Below, in pieces: positions 10,520-21,630 of a DNA stretch of 64,000 nt (position 1 is its first letter; each line of letters opens with the position of its first letter). This DNA is from Euryodendron excelsum (lineage: Eukaryota > Streptophyta > Magnoliopsida > Ericales > Pentaphylacaceae). The notes below the pieces were generated by a model. That model was not told where the DNA came from. It searched no databases and was given only the letters and a program-made list of their open reading frames with translations. The position numbers were made by a program, and so were the translations under genes. Where the stretch lies: positions 36,673,836 to 36,737,835 of the forward strand of contig CM065381.1 in assembly GCA_033060915.1 (NCBI GenBank), read 5' to 3'.

Positions 10520-12442
10520 AAATGGGTTCTTTACACAAGCGTACAAGAGAGGGGTGTTTTCACCCACTTTCTTTCTATCCCTTTTATTTCTTGTTTTTAA
10601 ATTAATGTCTACATTTTCTTATTAAGAACTTGATGCTTTCCGTAAACATAATAATAATAATCAAATGACAATCTTTTATTCCATTGCTGTAGTCTTGTTT
10701 TTCCTGGGAATAGTGACTACTTTCTACGCGAAGGGCATGGTTTGTCTTATGGAATGATCCAACTTGAAGGGATGATAGCATGAGTTAACCAATCGCCAAA
10801 TGATCAGCCTTCCACAGAGAAGAGAATAAGGATGAGTGAGAATACTACTTAAAGGCAACACTTGCAAGACTCTGAGGCTAAGCGATGTGTGGCTAGTTTA
10901 TCAAAAGGAAGAGGAGCCATCTTTCATTTCCCCACATATAAAGAATAAATAACTAAATAAATGAACAAATGTGCTTATACTCCCTTTGCTTAAACCCCTA
11001 GTGCCTCGTGGAAAGCAAAAAAATTTTCTTTGTTAACCCTGATCCAAAACTGTCCTTCCCACACTGGGGCAGACAATAGTTGAGAATCCTAGGAGTGGTG
11101 TCCACCTCTATCATGCTAGGATAGTGTTGAAAACTCTATGGATCAAGCAATCTAATTCAAAGTGAAGAGAGGCCCTCATTTCATTTCCCATACAGTCAAA
11201 AGCAACCCCTTGCCAAACCCGTTGAGCCACTTATCCTTTCTTAACAAAACCCCAACCTAGGGATCACCACCCACACTGGGTATATTGAACATCCAAGGAA
11301 AAGATTTAAGGGGAAAGGGTTAAAGAATTTTTTCGTTTCGTAAAAGAAAAGAAAAGAAATAGAAAGGAAAAGCAGAAGAAAGGAGTTGGCAATGGGCAAG
11401 AGGCCAAAAAAAAAAATATGATTCTAAAAAAAGAGGCCTAAAGAAAATCGTGATTGAGTTAACTTCAAGGGCACAGGAAAGAAAGTCATGTTTATCTCAA
11501 GAAGTACATGGAAAGGGTGAAAGAACAAGGTCATTGTCACCCTGAGAAGTATATGGTTAAAGGCAAGAAGGAAATTTAAAGGTGATCCTAGGTTACAAGG
11601 AAACCCAGTAGAAACAATAGGTTTAAGCCTTTACCCTTTCTTGCGAAACCCTGAAACCATGGCCTACATTACAACCCTATTAAAGTCCCCTCTGATTGAA
11701 AATAGATTGCTTGATCTGAATGAGTTAGATACGCTGCCAAAGCTAAAAACAAAAAAAAATGGATGCTAATCCTACTGAAAAACGGTTAAGGACAGTTTGG
11801 ATCTAAACCCTGCTGGAAGCAACATTGAATTTGAGCCTACATATCCCGTTGTTTCTAAAACCCCATAACTTAGCCTACATTACGGTCCTAAACAAAGCCT
11901 TCTCGGATTGAAATGACTGGCCACTTATCGCTCTGCCAAGGGTCAGGTAAGTTGTTGCTAAGACCCCGAGAGTTGAGAGTTTCAGCCCGATAACCCTATA
12001 CACTAACCTTAAGACAAAAGAGTTGGGGGCGATCAAGAGGTTGAGTAAGGTGCAAAGTGCTATCATCCAATCAAGATAGGGTTAAGCCAAAGGAGAGGCT
12101 AAACCCCCGAAGAGGAGGGAGTTACCATTCCCAAGGCTACAAGTCTAACAGCACCCTGTGTCATTCTATTAACATATTTCTAACCTGTGCATACGTTTTT
12201 AAAAATAAAAAAAAAAATCAGCATGAGCTTTGCACACATAGGATATAACTCCCTGTACGAATAGAAGTCATCAGCATCAACTCATAGAATAAATATCACA
12301 TGCCTCTGATCATATATATCTATCTATCTGTGCATCTAAGTACCATAAACATCCATCCTTATACAAAGCTATGCAAAATAAAACTGTCTAACATCAGTAC
12401 ATCTCAGGGACAAGGGGCAAAAGAAGATCAAAGTCTCATGCA
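10520..12442. other. Noncoding interior of element B between gag and antisense gene
   Basis: No pol-like reading was found in any frame. Content shared with C (about 34300-36240) includes repeated CCCACACTGGG / CACTGGGGCAG motifs (near 11060 and 11270), a GAAAAG-rich run (11345-11400), and repeated phrases on AACCCTGCTGGAAGC and CCTACATTACGGTCCTA. These look like reiterated 3' untranslated sequence occupying the place where pol would be. Confidence 0.65.
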
Positions 12443-14288
12443 TCACAAATCAAAATCAATATCATCTGGATCAAAATCCCTGAAACTCGGCATCGGAGGA
12501 GGAGGATAACTACTCGAAGCCCCACCATCCTGCAGGGAAGACAGGGCCGAAATCAGCTGCATACAAAAGGAACTAAGCAACAGCAGAGCAAGAAGAAGCA
12601 GAGAGAGAATAACATACCCCCCCACCGCCCATCTGTGATAACCGGGCCGTCAGGGAAGCTACCTCGGCCTGGTACTGGTCCCGTTCCATCTGGTACCGAT
12701 CTCTCCGGTCTCTCACAGCAGTAAACTCGGCCTGGGGCACATATCCTCTAGCCCGGCGCCACAAGTCAACCACCTCCTGCCCAACAGCATACCCACCGAC
12801 TACTACCTCGAACCGGGTGAAGGCACCAACCGAATGGGCTCCAAAGTGCGCAGCGTAATCCGTATCTGGAGGAAGCAAGAACTCGACACCTGGCTGGCAC
12901 TCCTGGTAGGGGATGGGCACTCCGGCCACCAAAGCTCCAAACATATACTCTGGCGGAGCCCCTGCTGATCGAAACTCCTCGTGAAACTGTCGCCAATACC
13001 GCTCTCCAAGGTAGGACTCCCAGGTGTCATCACTGAGGAAAGCAGTTCTCAACAAGGACAACGGGACCAGGTACCAGATTGTCTCGTAATGGACTAATCC
13101 AATGAAGGGCCGCTAGGTCACATCTCTCGCCTCAATCAGCTCCAGGTTAGCCCGGAGCGTCACGAAGTCAGTAATCTCCGATCGCTGGGCTACCCGGTCA
13201 CGAGCCCACCTCAAAGCGCGAGGATAGAGATCATCATCAACAACTGCGAGGCGACTCACTGGCAGGTACTCGTAACTCCACCAGACAAGGAAAGGCCAAA
13301 AGCTAGTCATGCTGCCCCAGCGAGAAGAAGTCCGGACCCGCATCGATCGAAGAAAGCAGCCAAAAGAAAAGGACCCCCAGTCTAGCTCAGACAAAGCTCC
13401 CAGATCGGCTACTATACTCACCAAACGGCAGAGCACGAGTGACTTGTTGTTGTTGCAGAAGCAGCTAAAGATGATGTACAACACAAGTCACCATCTCATG
13501 ATGTCCCGCCGGGCAGGCGATGGCTCGATAGCAAAAGTACGCTCACCCTGACTAATCCAAGAGACTGGGAATGCAGAACGCTCAGGCTGGGGCAAGTCCA
13601 ACAGCAAACAGGCCTCGTCCCTGCTGACCAGGTGCAAGGTGATCCGCCGGCCGACAAAGGAGAGTCCTGTAATAATCGCCCAATCTAAAGGAGTAGGGCC
13701 TAACTCGAAACCGACGAAATGGAAGGTCCCAGTCTCCTCGAACCACCGCTCAACCAATGTCAGTACCAAATGCCGGTTCAGGCGGTTAGCCTGTAATCCC
13801 ATAAAGGCGCCGAACCCGATCTCTGCCAAGAAGGCGCGGTATGATGGGGCAGCCTGCTGCATGGTCACAAAGACCTGATGAACAGCCCCTCGAAAAGTTG
13901 TATGTACCCGCAGAGGTGGCAAATGCTGTCTGGAATATACACTAGGGTGGTAGGCTAGATCCCCGAGAGGTGGAACATCTGGTATCTGCAAATCTCCCAA
14001 GTCGGCATCTGTCTGCCTATGCCTGGAAGAAGCTCTCCCATAGCCGGTCACCTGGTCCCCAAGGCCCGGTACCTCCTCCTCGGCGTCAACCTCCTCAGCA
14101 AATGCCTGCTCAACCGGAGGAAAAGGGTGGACAGGTAGTCTACTCCCCTACCCGCTCTGGCTGGATGAGGATCGTCCGATGGATCGTCGACTACCTCTGG
14201 ATCGACTAGAACCGCCAGCAGAATCGGTCCGGGCCGCCTTCCCCGAACGGCGTCTGCTCTCGGAACCGTCATCACCTGCGTCTGCCAT
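12443..14288 (-). pseudogene. Antisense spliced gene for a plant-mobile-domain-like protein, two or more lesions
   Basis: The coding start is ATG 14288, directly after an acceptor TTTTCAG on the minus strand, opening MADAGDDGSESRRRSGK and a Ser/Arg-rich head. After a frameshift around 14100-14150 the frame runs 14051 to 12618. It reads FELGPTPLDWAIITGLSF, the signature part of the plant mobile domain (aminotransferase-like), then ADLGALSELDWGSFSFG and WWSYEYLPV, and a C-terminal heptad-like segment with RDRRDRYQMERDQYQAEV. In-frame stops are TGA at 13488-13490 (from CGA, Arg) and TAG at 13113-13115 (from TGG, Trp). A 61-base intron (12557-12617, GTATGTT to TATGCAG) joins in phase to a last exon ending DPDDIDFDL-stop. 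PMD proteins in plants include MAIL1/MAIN and transposon-linked relatives. The function here is unknown. Extra antisense ORFs downstream of the coding region are known in Tat-lineage elements. Confidence 0.7.
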
Positions 14289-14289
14289 C

Positions 14290-15124
14290 CTGAAAAGGTA
14301 AGCCAAGGTAAGTGATGTTAATATACCATCCATGCAGTTTAAATAACAGTAAAATAAAACGAACAAATAATACAAAACAAATAAACGATTTTCAAATAAC
14401 AAATCAAAAATAAAATTTCCACACATCCTGATTTTCCAACTCCAAATCACGTCTGAAGGGTTCTCTGCCTTTTCCCTTCAAAAAGATTTTATTTCTAAAA
14501 TTTTAACCAACTCTTTCCATAATTTCTAAAAATTTCAGTAGAGTCCCGTTTAAAAGTGGCCCCTACAACGCCCATGACATCAACACAAAACACGAAATAT
14601 GCACCTTCCAACACCACAATCACATAACAATGGCACCCGTGCACACTTTTCAATTTTCCAAAATTTGCAAAACTCACGTTTTATTTTTCAAATAAATCAA
14701 TGGTTTTCAAAGGCTTCCAAAATGTTCCAAATTTCAAACTTTAAAAATTTCGTCAATTTCTTGAATTTTCTAATTTTTCCTAATTTTCTAAATATTTTTC
14801 TATTTTTCAAAAAATAAAAAATTCACCGAATTTTCAAAAAATACGAAACTTCATACGATTGTCAAACACATTTTTCTAAGGCACATTGCACAAAAACATA
14901 GCCAGAAAACCTAATACCCATGCTTATAGGAACAAATTTCCTATTCCTGCAGAAAACCCCCTTCACACATTTACATATAATCACTCGAATTCAATCAAAC
15001 AACCATCAAATTGCAAAAAAAATATCACCAAAGTGTTCAAAACATATCAAAACATCAATTTTCACTATTCACATGATTCAAACGAAGGTCTACACATCAA
15101 AATCAACAAAATTTGAAAACTCAC
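14290..15124 (-). other. 5' intron of the antisense gene in element B
   Basis: On the minus strand the donor AAAAG|GTGAGT (exon end 15125) and acceptor ACCTTTTCAG (14290) bound an 835-base A/T-rich intron just before the ATG. The sites are kept in C (880 bases) and D (886 bases). No coding sequence was recognised inside. Short + strand frames at 14599-15116 are composition effects. Confidence 0.55.
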
Positions 15125-15547
15125 CTTTTGGAAGTTCTCCGGCGAAATCTTCACTTCCGGCGACTTTTCCGGTGACGTGGACTCCCTCCGGCAATCACTC
15201 GTGGTCCCCAAGGAGTGCTTCTTCAATGTCCAAGACGGATTCCTCGCAATGCCTCACAAATTTGCAAAAAACTCTTCAAATCTCGTGGGTGTTCGAACCA
15301 GAATTTTTTCTGGTTTTAACTTTAAACCTAGCGCCACTAACAGAGGCGCCAGTTCATTTCCACCAAAGGCGCCACTGCTAGTGGCGCCAGTTCTAAATTC
15401 TGGGCAGTTTTGCCCTTTTTCCCGCCAAAACTCGTTTTTGAAGGCCGTTTTGGCCCGTTATCCGTTTTTGACCCCCGTTGTCGAAAGGTTTTCAATGTCC
15501 GTCCCTCTGACTGCCTCGCGGTCAACATGGAACTCTTACTCTTATCG
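15125..15547 (-). promoter_or_regulatory. Putative promoter and 5' UTR of the antisense gene, element B
   Basis: This stretch of about 420 bp precedes the antisense intron and is conserved in C and D. It holds two GGCGCC inverted repeats (15330-15350 and 15368-15388), a perfect E2F-type site TTTCCCGCCAAA (15418-15429) and a W-box core TTGACC on the minus strand (near 15525). No clear TATA box was seen. Its role is inferred from position relative to the spliced gene. Confidence 0.45.
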
Positions 15548-15578
15548 TTTTCTGTCTTTGACAAGCAAAGACAGAAAA
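15548..15578. other. 13-bp stem-loop beside the polypurine tract, element B
   Basis: TTTTCTGTCTTTG and CAAAGACAGAAAA form a perfect 13-bp stem around the loop ACAAG. The structure abuts the polypurine tract and is identical in C and D. Confidence 0.8.
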
Positions 15579-15589
15579 AGAGGGGCAGC
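15574..15589 (+). other. Polypurine tract of element B
   Basis: GAAAAAGAGGGGCAGC lies directly before the 3' LTR start TGCAAGC. It is the expected primer site for plus-strand synthesis, though the last three bases are not all purine. Confidence 0.75.
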
Positions 15590-15787
15590 TGCAAGCACCC
15601 CATTTTTGACCGCTCGGTAGTCTACACTCCGTCCAGACTTGTTTTCAAGTCATTACGGACATATTCCAATCGAAACCAATCCTCTAGTCCAAATTCCGTC
15701 TTTCCATCGCTTCACGGGCCTGTCAGGCCCAAATAGAGGCAAAATGACCAAAATGCCCTTAGGGGCATTGTCCATTCTTATGCCAAT

Positions 15788-16320
15788 TCCAATCCCTCTC
15801 TCGAGACAGTTTATTCCTCGAGACGGTCCGAGTAGCAAAACTAGTCACAAAACCGTCGGAGTGGCGGAAACACTCACAAAACCGTTAGGGTGGCGGAAAC
15901 ACTCACAAAACCGTTAGAGTAGCGGAAATACTCACACCGTTAGAGTGGCGGAAACACTCAAAACCCAGGCACGTCTCTTCGGAGACGGTAAGACCCCTTT
16001 CCAATCCCTCTCTCGAGACAGTTTATTCCTCGAGATGGTTCCAATCCAGGCACGTCTTTTCGAAGACGGTAAGACCCCTTTCCAATCCCTCTCTCGAGAC
16101 AGTTTATTCCTCGAGACGGTCCAAGTAGCAAAACTACTCACACAACCGTTAGAGTAGCGGAAATACTCACAGAACCGTTAGAGTAGCAGAAATACTCACA
16201 GAGCCGTTAGAGTAGCGGAAATACTCAACCGTTAGAGTAGCGGAAATACTCTCAAATCGTCAACCCCGTCCGAGTAGCGGAAATACCCAACCCCGTCCGA
16301 GTGGCGGAAACACTCAAAAC
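15788..16320 (+). repeat. U3 short tandem repeats of the B 3' LTR
   Basis: Same two unit types as in the 5' LTR but fewer copies. It has a perfect CGTCTCTTCGGAGACG hairpin at 15972-15987. Confidence 0.85.
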
Positions 16321-17147
16321 TTAGGTCAACACCCGTGGCTGTTAGCCCACTTCGGTGGAAAATAACCAGACTACCCTTAGGGCCTTTTCCGAGACTTTTC
16401 GGTAAAGATGACCATTTTGCCCCTAAGCATCTGAATGCCCCGGGAACCACACCGGCTCTGGGTATCAAACCGGTAATGTCCCGAGAATACTTTTTATAGT
16501 ATTCTCGACCTTCCTTTACCTTTCCAGACCATTCCGAGTCAGTTCCGGCCAACCCGGTACAAAATGACCGTTTTGCCCCTAGAGGGCCGGTCTCCTTTTC
16601 CGACCACACCGGCTCTGGGAATCAAACCGGTAACCTCCCGGGAATGCTTTTTATAGTATTCTCAATCTTCCTTTACCTTTCCGGACCATTCCGAGTCTGT
16701 TCCGGCAAACCCGGTACAAAATGACCGTTTTGCCCCTGGTGGGCCGGTCTCCTTTTCCGACCACGCTGGCTCTAGGAATCAAACCGGCAACCTCTGGGGA
16801 CATTCTGAATAATGTTTCCAAATCCCAAGCTTTCTTCCGGGACAGTCCGAGTCTGTCCCGGTGGTTTCCCGGTCCGATTGACCGTTTTGCCCCTAAAGGC
16901 CCGGTCAACCTTTCCGACCCACCTTATCTTCACTTTTTATGTCAAATACCTCCAGGACACTATTTCAAGTGTTCCTGCTCCTTTCCGGCCTTCCGGGTCA
17001 CTCCCGGCTCCTTCAAATCATTCCCAGACTTTCCGGAGTCACTCCTAGTGAAGCCAGGCTAAAGTTTACATGGTAGTCACTAGTACAGGCGCCCAAATCT
17101 AGTCAAAGATACGTTGCTTGCCGACCTTAAATCTTTTCTAATTGGCT

Positions 17148-17270
17148 GGAGCCACTAGTAGTGGCGCCAAGCCAAAAAATGGCCTGGCACCACTCCTAGT
17201 GGCGCCAATGTAAATTTTGCCCTAGCGCCACTGCAACAGGCGCCAGGATTGTCCAACTTCTATAAATATA
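17148..17270 (+). promoter_or_regulatory. GGCGCC inverted repeats and TATA box of the B 3' LTR
   Basis: Three inverted repeats with a few point changes (GAGCCACTAG in the first arm, GGCACCACTC in the second). They are followed by TATAAATATA at 17261-17270. Telo-boxes and an AATAAA (17563-17568) follow in the same order as in the 5' LTR. The GAAGACC microsatellite near 17515-17545 has more copies than at 3690-3720. Confidence 0.6.
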
Positions 17271-18129
17271 GAGCCTCGTTCAACGTGAAAAAGGTCTTCA
17301 AACTTAACCTAAAAATCCTATATTTCGATATACAGAGCTTGAGCACCTTCAAAACCCTAGCCTCCCTAGGTTCTCCCAAACCCTAGCCTCCTATACACTC
17401 ATACACTCCCCCATACACTAATACACTAGTATTCAACCACTCTCTAAAGACTTGAAGAGCAGCCATCCAAAGCTTGAAGACGATCCTTGAAGGCTGAAGG
17501 TGAAGATCAAGACCGAAGACCGAAGACCGAAGACCGAAGACCGAAGACTGCACGGCGCGCAAAATAAACAAGAAACAAGGTAGGCTTTCTCTTTAATTTT
17601 CTGCACTTCCCCCCTCTCTCTTCTCTCTCCAACCCACTTGGGTTTTCTCTATTTTAATCCCCCATCTCTTTCCCTCCATTTCTTTGCATGCTTGAAACAA
17701 GGAGATTTCCGATCCATGTGTAGGATTGGACTATAGGAGAGTCCCCGTGTCGGGGGCTTTCTTCTAGTCTAACCAAAGACTATGTGGGTCCGGCCCCCTT
17801 GATTATGTGGTGAAGCCTTAACCTTGTATGTTCACGACCCCAAATTGCATTGTGCATATCATAGTCTTGCATCTTCCAAAACTCGTTTTCAAAGTTGTTT
17901 TTCAAAAATCGTTTTCAAACTTATTTTCAAAATTGCATCAAAAGCTCTTTTTCAAAAACTTGTTTTCAAAATCACAATCCTAGGGTGATTCTAGCCTTTC
18001 CATGGCTAGGGTTGGTTTAGGAAAGTGTTATATTAAAAGTGGCCTTTTGGTCTATATTTTGAAACCTTGTTTTTAAAACCACTTTCTTAAAAGTGGTTCT
18101 AGTCCTCTTATGGCTAGAATCGCTTTAGA

Positions 18130-19920
18130 AAAGTGAGATGTTTTCATACTTTCCAAAAAACTCTCTTTTCAGAAATCTCTTCCTAAAAATCTCTTTTTCA
18201 ACATACTTTCCTAAAACTTTCCTCTTCAAAATTGTTTTCAAAAACTTCCTTCCAAAATCTATTTTTCAAAACTCCCTTTTTCAACTCCTTTCCAAAACTC
18301 TCTCTCCTAAAAATTCACTTTCTAAAAACGCTCCCTAAAAATCTTTCCAGAAACTCTCTTTTCCAAAATCTTCCTTCTAGAAATTCCCCCCTAGGATCTA
18401 CCTTCCAAAAGTCCTCCTCTTTAAAATCTTTTTTCCAAAAAAATCCTTCTTCAAATTCACTTTTCAAAAACTCCTTCCTAGGATTCCCTTCTAGAAAACT
18501 TTCGTTTCCAAAAACGCACTTTCCAAAAAAAAAAAAACTCTTTTCTTAGAGCCCAAGTCAAGCCTTAGAGCCCACAATTAGGAAACCCTAGTTTTCTTTC
18601 CAAAAACATGATTTTTGAACTTTGCCCTAAACCTAGGTTTCCAAAATCTTTTGTTTTCTACATCCAAACTATACATGTTTCCAAAACTTATTTTCTACGT
18701 CAAAACTATGATTTTTTCAAATCTAGGGTTTCTTGAATCTCCCTTTCCAAACCCTTGCCAAATCTTATCTTCCCTTTAGGAAACCAAATCAAATCTCCCC
18801 GTTTAGGAAACTAGATCTTATCCTCCGTTTTTGGAAACAAAATCAAACCTTCTCTTTTTAGAAACCAAATCCAATCCCTTCCTAATCCAAACCTTTCTTA
18901 ATTCAATTCCTTCCTAAACCATAAGTTCCCTAAACCTAAACTTTAAATCTTTCCTTAAATTTCAAAATCTAAATTTTTCCTAAACTTCTACTTTCCGAAA
19001 CCTTGAGTTCCCAAAACTTGAACATAAAAATCTTTCCTAAATTTTAAAACTCAACTTTCAAATCTTTCCTAATTCAACCCCTTTTCCAAATCTTAACTTT
19101 CTAAATTCAAGCTTTTAAACCTTTCCTAAATTCAGACCTTTCTTAATTTTCAAGATTTTCTAAAAACTCTAAAATTTTCTAAAATCTTAAACCTTTCTAA
19201 ACTCTAAAACTTTCTAAATCCTAAACTTTCCAAATTTCAAATCTTTCTAAAATTCTAATCTTTCCAAATTCAAAACTTTCTTAAGTTAAATCTTTCTAAA
19301 CCCAAATCTTTCTAAATTCTAAACTTTCCAAAACTTCAAAATCTTTTCAAATCTAAGACTTTTCTAAACTCAAAATTTTCTTAATTTAAGCATTTCCTAA
19401 ACTAAAAACTTTCCTTTTTCAAACCTTTCCCAAAACGAAACTTTCTTATTTTCAAAACTTCATTGTTTTCAAAACTTTCCAAAATCAAAACTTCTCTTTT
19501 CAAACATTTCTAAATTCGAAACTTTCCTAAGTTGAAACTTTCTTAATCCTAAACCTTTCCTAATTCAAAACTTTCCAAAAATGAAACTTTCATAAACCTA
19601 AAACTTTCCAAAAATGAAACTTTCCAAAGATAACATTTTCCTAATTCGAAACTTTCCTAATCCAAATCTTTCCTAAATTTCAAGTTTCCAAATCTTCCAA
19701 ATCCAACATTCCAATTCAATCCTTCTTAATCTCAAGTCTAGGTTTCCTAAACCTCCTTCTTCCCAAAACCAAGTCTTTCCAAAATCAATCTTTCCAAAAC
19801 AAGTCCAATCTTTTCAATTTCAATTTCCAATCTCCTTTTCTAATCTCAAATCAAATCCAATTTTCAATTCAATCTCTTTCTTCCAATCCAATCTCTCTCT
19901 TCAAATCAATCTATTTTCAA
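18130..19920 (+). repeat. G-poor tract of the B 3' LTR
   Basis: Same low-G composition and CTTTCCTAAAC-type units as 4290-6120. It lacks a segment of about 37 bp present in the 5' LTR near 4580. Confidence 0.75.
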
Positions 19921-20770
19921 TCGGATTCTTGTCCGAACTACGACTGACCTGATTCCCCCAAAGGGATACGTAGGCAACCTTCATAGGTGTGGTCACAATA
20001 CTTTTTCAAACTTTCAATTCCACCCTCATGGGTGCGGTTTCCAAAATCTTTCCAAATCTCAAGTTCCAATTTACTTTCCAAATTCCAATTTCAAAATTTC
20101 TATTTTCAAATTTCTACTTTCAATTTTCAAACTTTCCAATTTCAATTACATCTCTTCAAATCTATTTTCAAATCAAATCAATTTCTTTTCAAATCAATTT
20201 CTATTTTCCAATTCCTTCATCTTGCACTTGCATATCATGCATCATGTTTTTCTAAACGTTGTTTTTTCAAAGTGAATAGGGTTGAACTATAGTTAATTAA
20301 AGACTCTCTTAGGTAAATCTAGGGTAGATTGACATGTAGGTACCGAAAGGGCGGGGTAGGGTGATAGCTTAGTGCGTCTTCCCTACACGTAACCAACCTC
20401 CGAACCTAGATCACTGTTTTTGAAAGACCAAAAGGAGTTATTTTTCTAAAAAAGGGCTAAATGTTTTCCAAAGGTTGCCAAACAACCCGTTTTCCTAAAA
20501 AACCCTCTCTTGAGGAGATATTTTCAAAATCGTTTTTCAAAACCTTAAGTGTAATCTTCGGATTATTCTTAGTTTTTAGGTGACCTAACTCACCTTAATC
20601 AAGTTAGGTGGCGACTCCAAATCTTTTTCAAAAGCCCTTTATTCAAACTTATTTTTCAATTCAAACCTAGTCGCAGTCATTCTTCTAGGAGGGTGAGTTC
20701 TAACGAGAGAGTACAGTGTTTTTCCCGCTTGGGTGAGTATTCCTTGAATGCGAAAAATCTGGGCGCGACA

Positions 20771-20775
20771 AGGAG
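20771..20775. repeat. Target-site duplication AGGAG, right of element B
   Basis: Repeats 1262-1266. Confidence 0.95.
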
Positions 20776-21000
20776 CTTCTATTAATGTCATGCCATATTC
20801 TATATATACTTCTTTGAAATTTGGACCTTTGAATAAAACTGTTGTTGTGATTTAATTGGCTAATAGATCTAATGCCTATCCTAAGGGTGTAGTTGAGGAT
20901 GTTCTTGTACAAGTTAATGATCTGGTTTTCCCTGCTAATTTTTATGTGCTTGATATGGAAAATGGTGACCAAAATGCCCCTATTTTGTTAGGAAGACCAT
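20776..21000 (+). pseudogene. Host Athila-like protease, middle segment
   Basis: This is the aspartic protease that cleaves the Gag-Pol polyprotein. Together with 1257-1266 it reads DLGASINVMPYSIYTSLKFG, giving the family motif of an aspartic-protease active site (D-L-G-A-S). Further on come ANRSNAYPKGVVEDVLVQV and NAPILLGRPF, both family hallmarks. One stop (TAA where the family has Gln) lies near 20855. The segment is cut at both ends by element B (inside DLGAS) and by element C. Confidence 0.85.
20996..21000. repeat. Target-site duplication ACCAT, left of element C
   Basis: ACCAT is repeated at 44497-44501. Removing C and one copy rejoins the host reading through GRPFLKTSKTKID. Confidence 0.95.
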
Positions 21001-21630
21001 TTTAAGCACCCCATTTTTGACCGCTCGGCAGTCTACACTCTGTCCAGACTTGTTTTCAAGTCATTGTGGACATATTCCAATCGAAACCAATCCTCTAGGT
21101 CCAAATTCCGTCTTTCCATCGCTTCGCGGGCCTGTCAGGCCCAAATAGAGGCAAAATGACCAAAATGCCCTTAGGGGCATTGTCCTTTCTTAATTCCAAT
21201 TCCAATCCCTCTCTCGAGACAGTTTATTCCTCGAGACGGTCCGAGTAGCAAAACTACTCACAAACCCGTTAGAGTGACGGAAACACTCACAAAACCGTTA
21301 GAGTAGCGGAAATACTCATAGTACCGTTAAAGTAATGGAAATACTCACAAAGTCGTTAGAGTGGCGGAAACACTCAAAACCCAGGCACGTCTCTTCGGAG
21401 ACGGTAAGACCCCTTTCCAATCCCTCTCTCGAGACAGTTTATTCCTCGAGACGGTTCCAATCCAGGCACGTCTCTTCGAAGACGATAAGACCCCTTTCCA
21501 AACCCACTCTCGAGACAGTTTATTCCTAGAGACGGTTCCAATCCAAGCACGTCTCTTGGAGACGGCAAGACCCCTTTCCAATCCCACTCTCGAGACAGTT
21601 TATTCCTTGAGACGGTTCCAATTCAGGCAC
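21001..21630 (+). repeat. 5' LTR of element C, first part
   Basis: U3 start and short repeats up to the S1 insertion. Sequence 21208-21630 holds the UUCG-hairpin units, e.g. 21387-21402. It is continued at 27082. Confidence 0.9.
21626..21630. repeat. Target-site duplication GGCAC, left of S1
   Basis: Repeated at 27082-27086. Confidence 0.9.

Larger units (their letters stand above)
1267..20770 (+). mobile_element. Element B: gag-only Ogre/Tat-like LTR retrotransposon with an antisense gene
   Basis: A 19.5-kb element starting TGTAAGC and ending GCGCGACA, flanked by the duplication AGGAG. Its LTRs are 1267-6967 (5701 bp) and 15590-20770 (5181 bp). The interior has a primer binding site, a long leader, a decayed gag (8513-10519), a noncoding stretch, an antisense plant-mobile-domain-like gene (12443-14288 plus 5' intron), and a polypurine tract next to the 3' LTR. 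No protease, RT, RNase H or integrase is present, so it is non-autonomous. It resembles the class of terminal-repeat elements with only Gag described in plants. The Gag sequence and giant LTRs suggest an Ogre-related (Tat) parent. Confidence 0.9.
15590..20770 (+). repeat. 3' LTR of element B
   Basis: Matches 1267-6967 over its whole length with few substitutions. Its U3 repeats (15788-16320) are about 505 bp shorter than in the 5' LTR. The 157-bp units start at 16409, 16565, 16722 and 16879. The first two bases are TG with one change (TGCAAGC). The end is GCGCGACA, followed by the duplication AGGAG. Confidence 0.95.

Noticed and set aside
10520..12442. A hidden decayed pol in element B
   Set aside because: No RT, RNase H or integrase motif was visible in six frames, and the stretch aligns with the noncoding interior of C.
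12057..12509. Short + strand frames (12057-12248, 12300-12509)
   Set aside because: They overlap A-rich sequence and the 3' end of the antisense gene and have no domain or codon bias.
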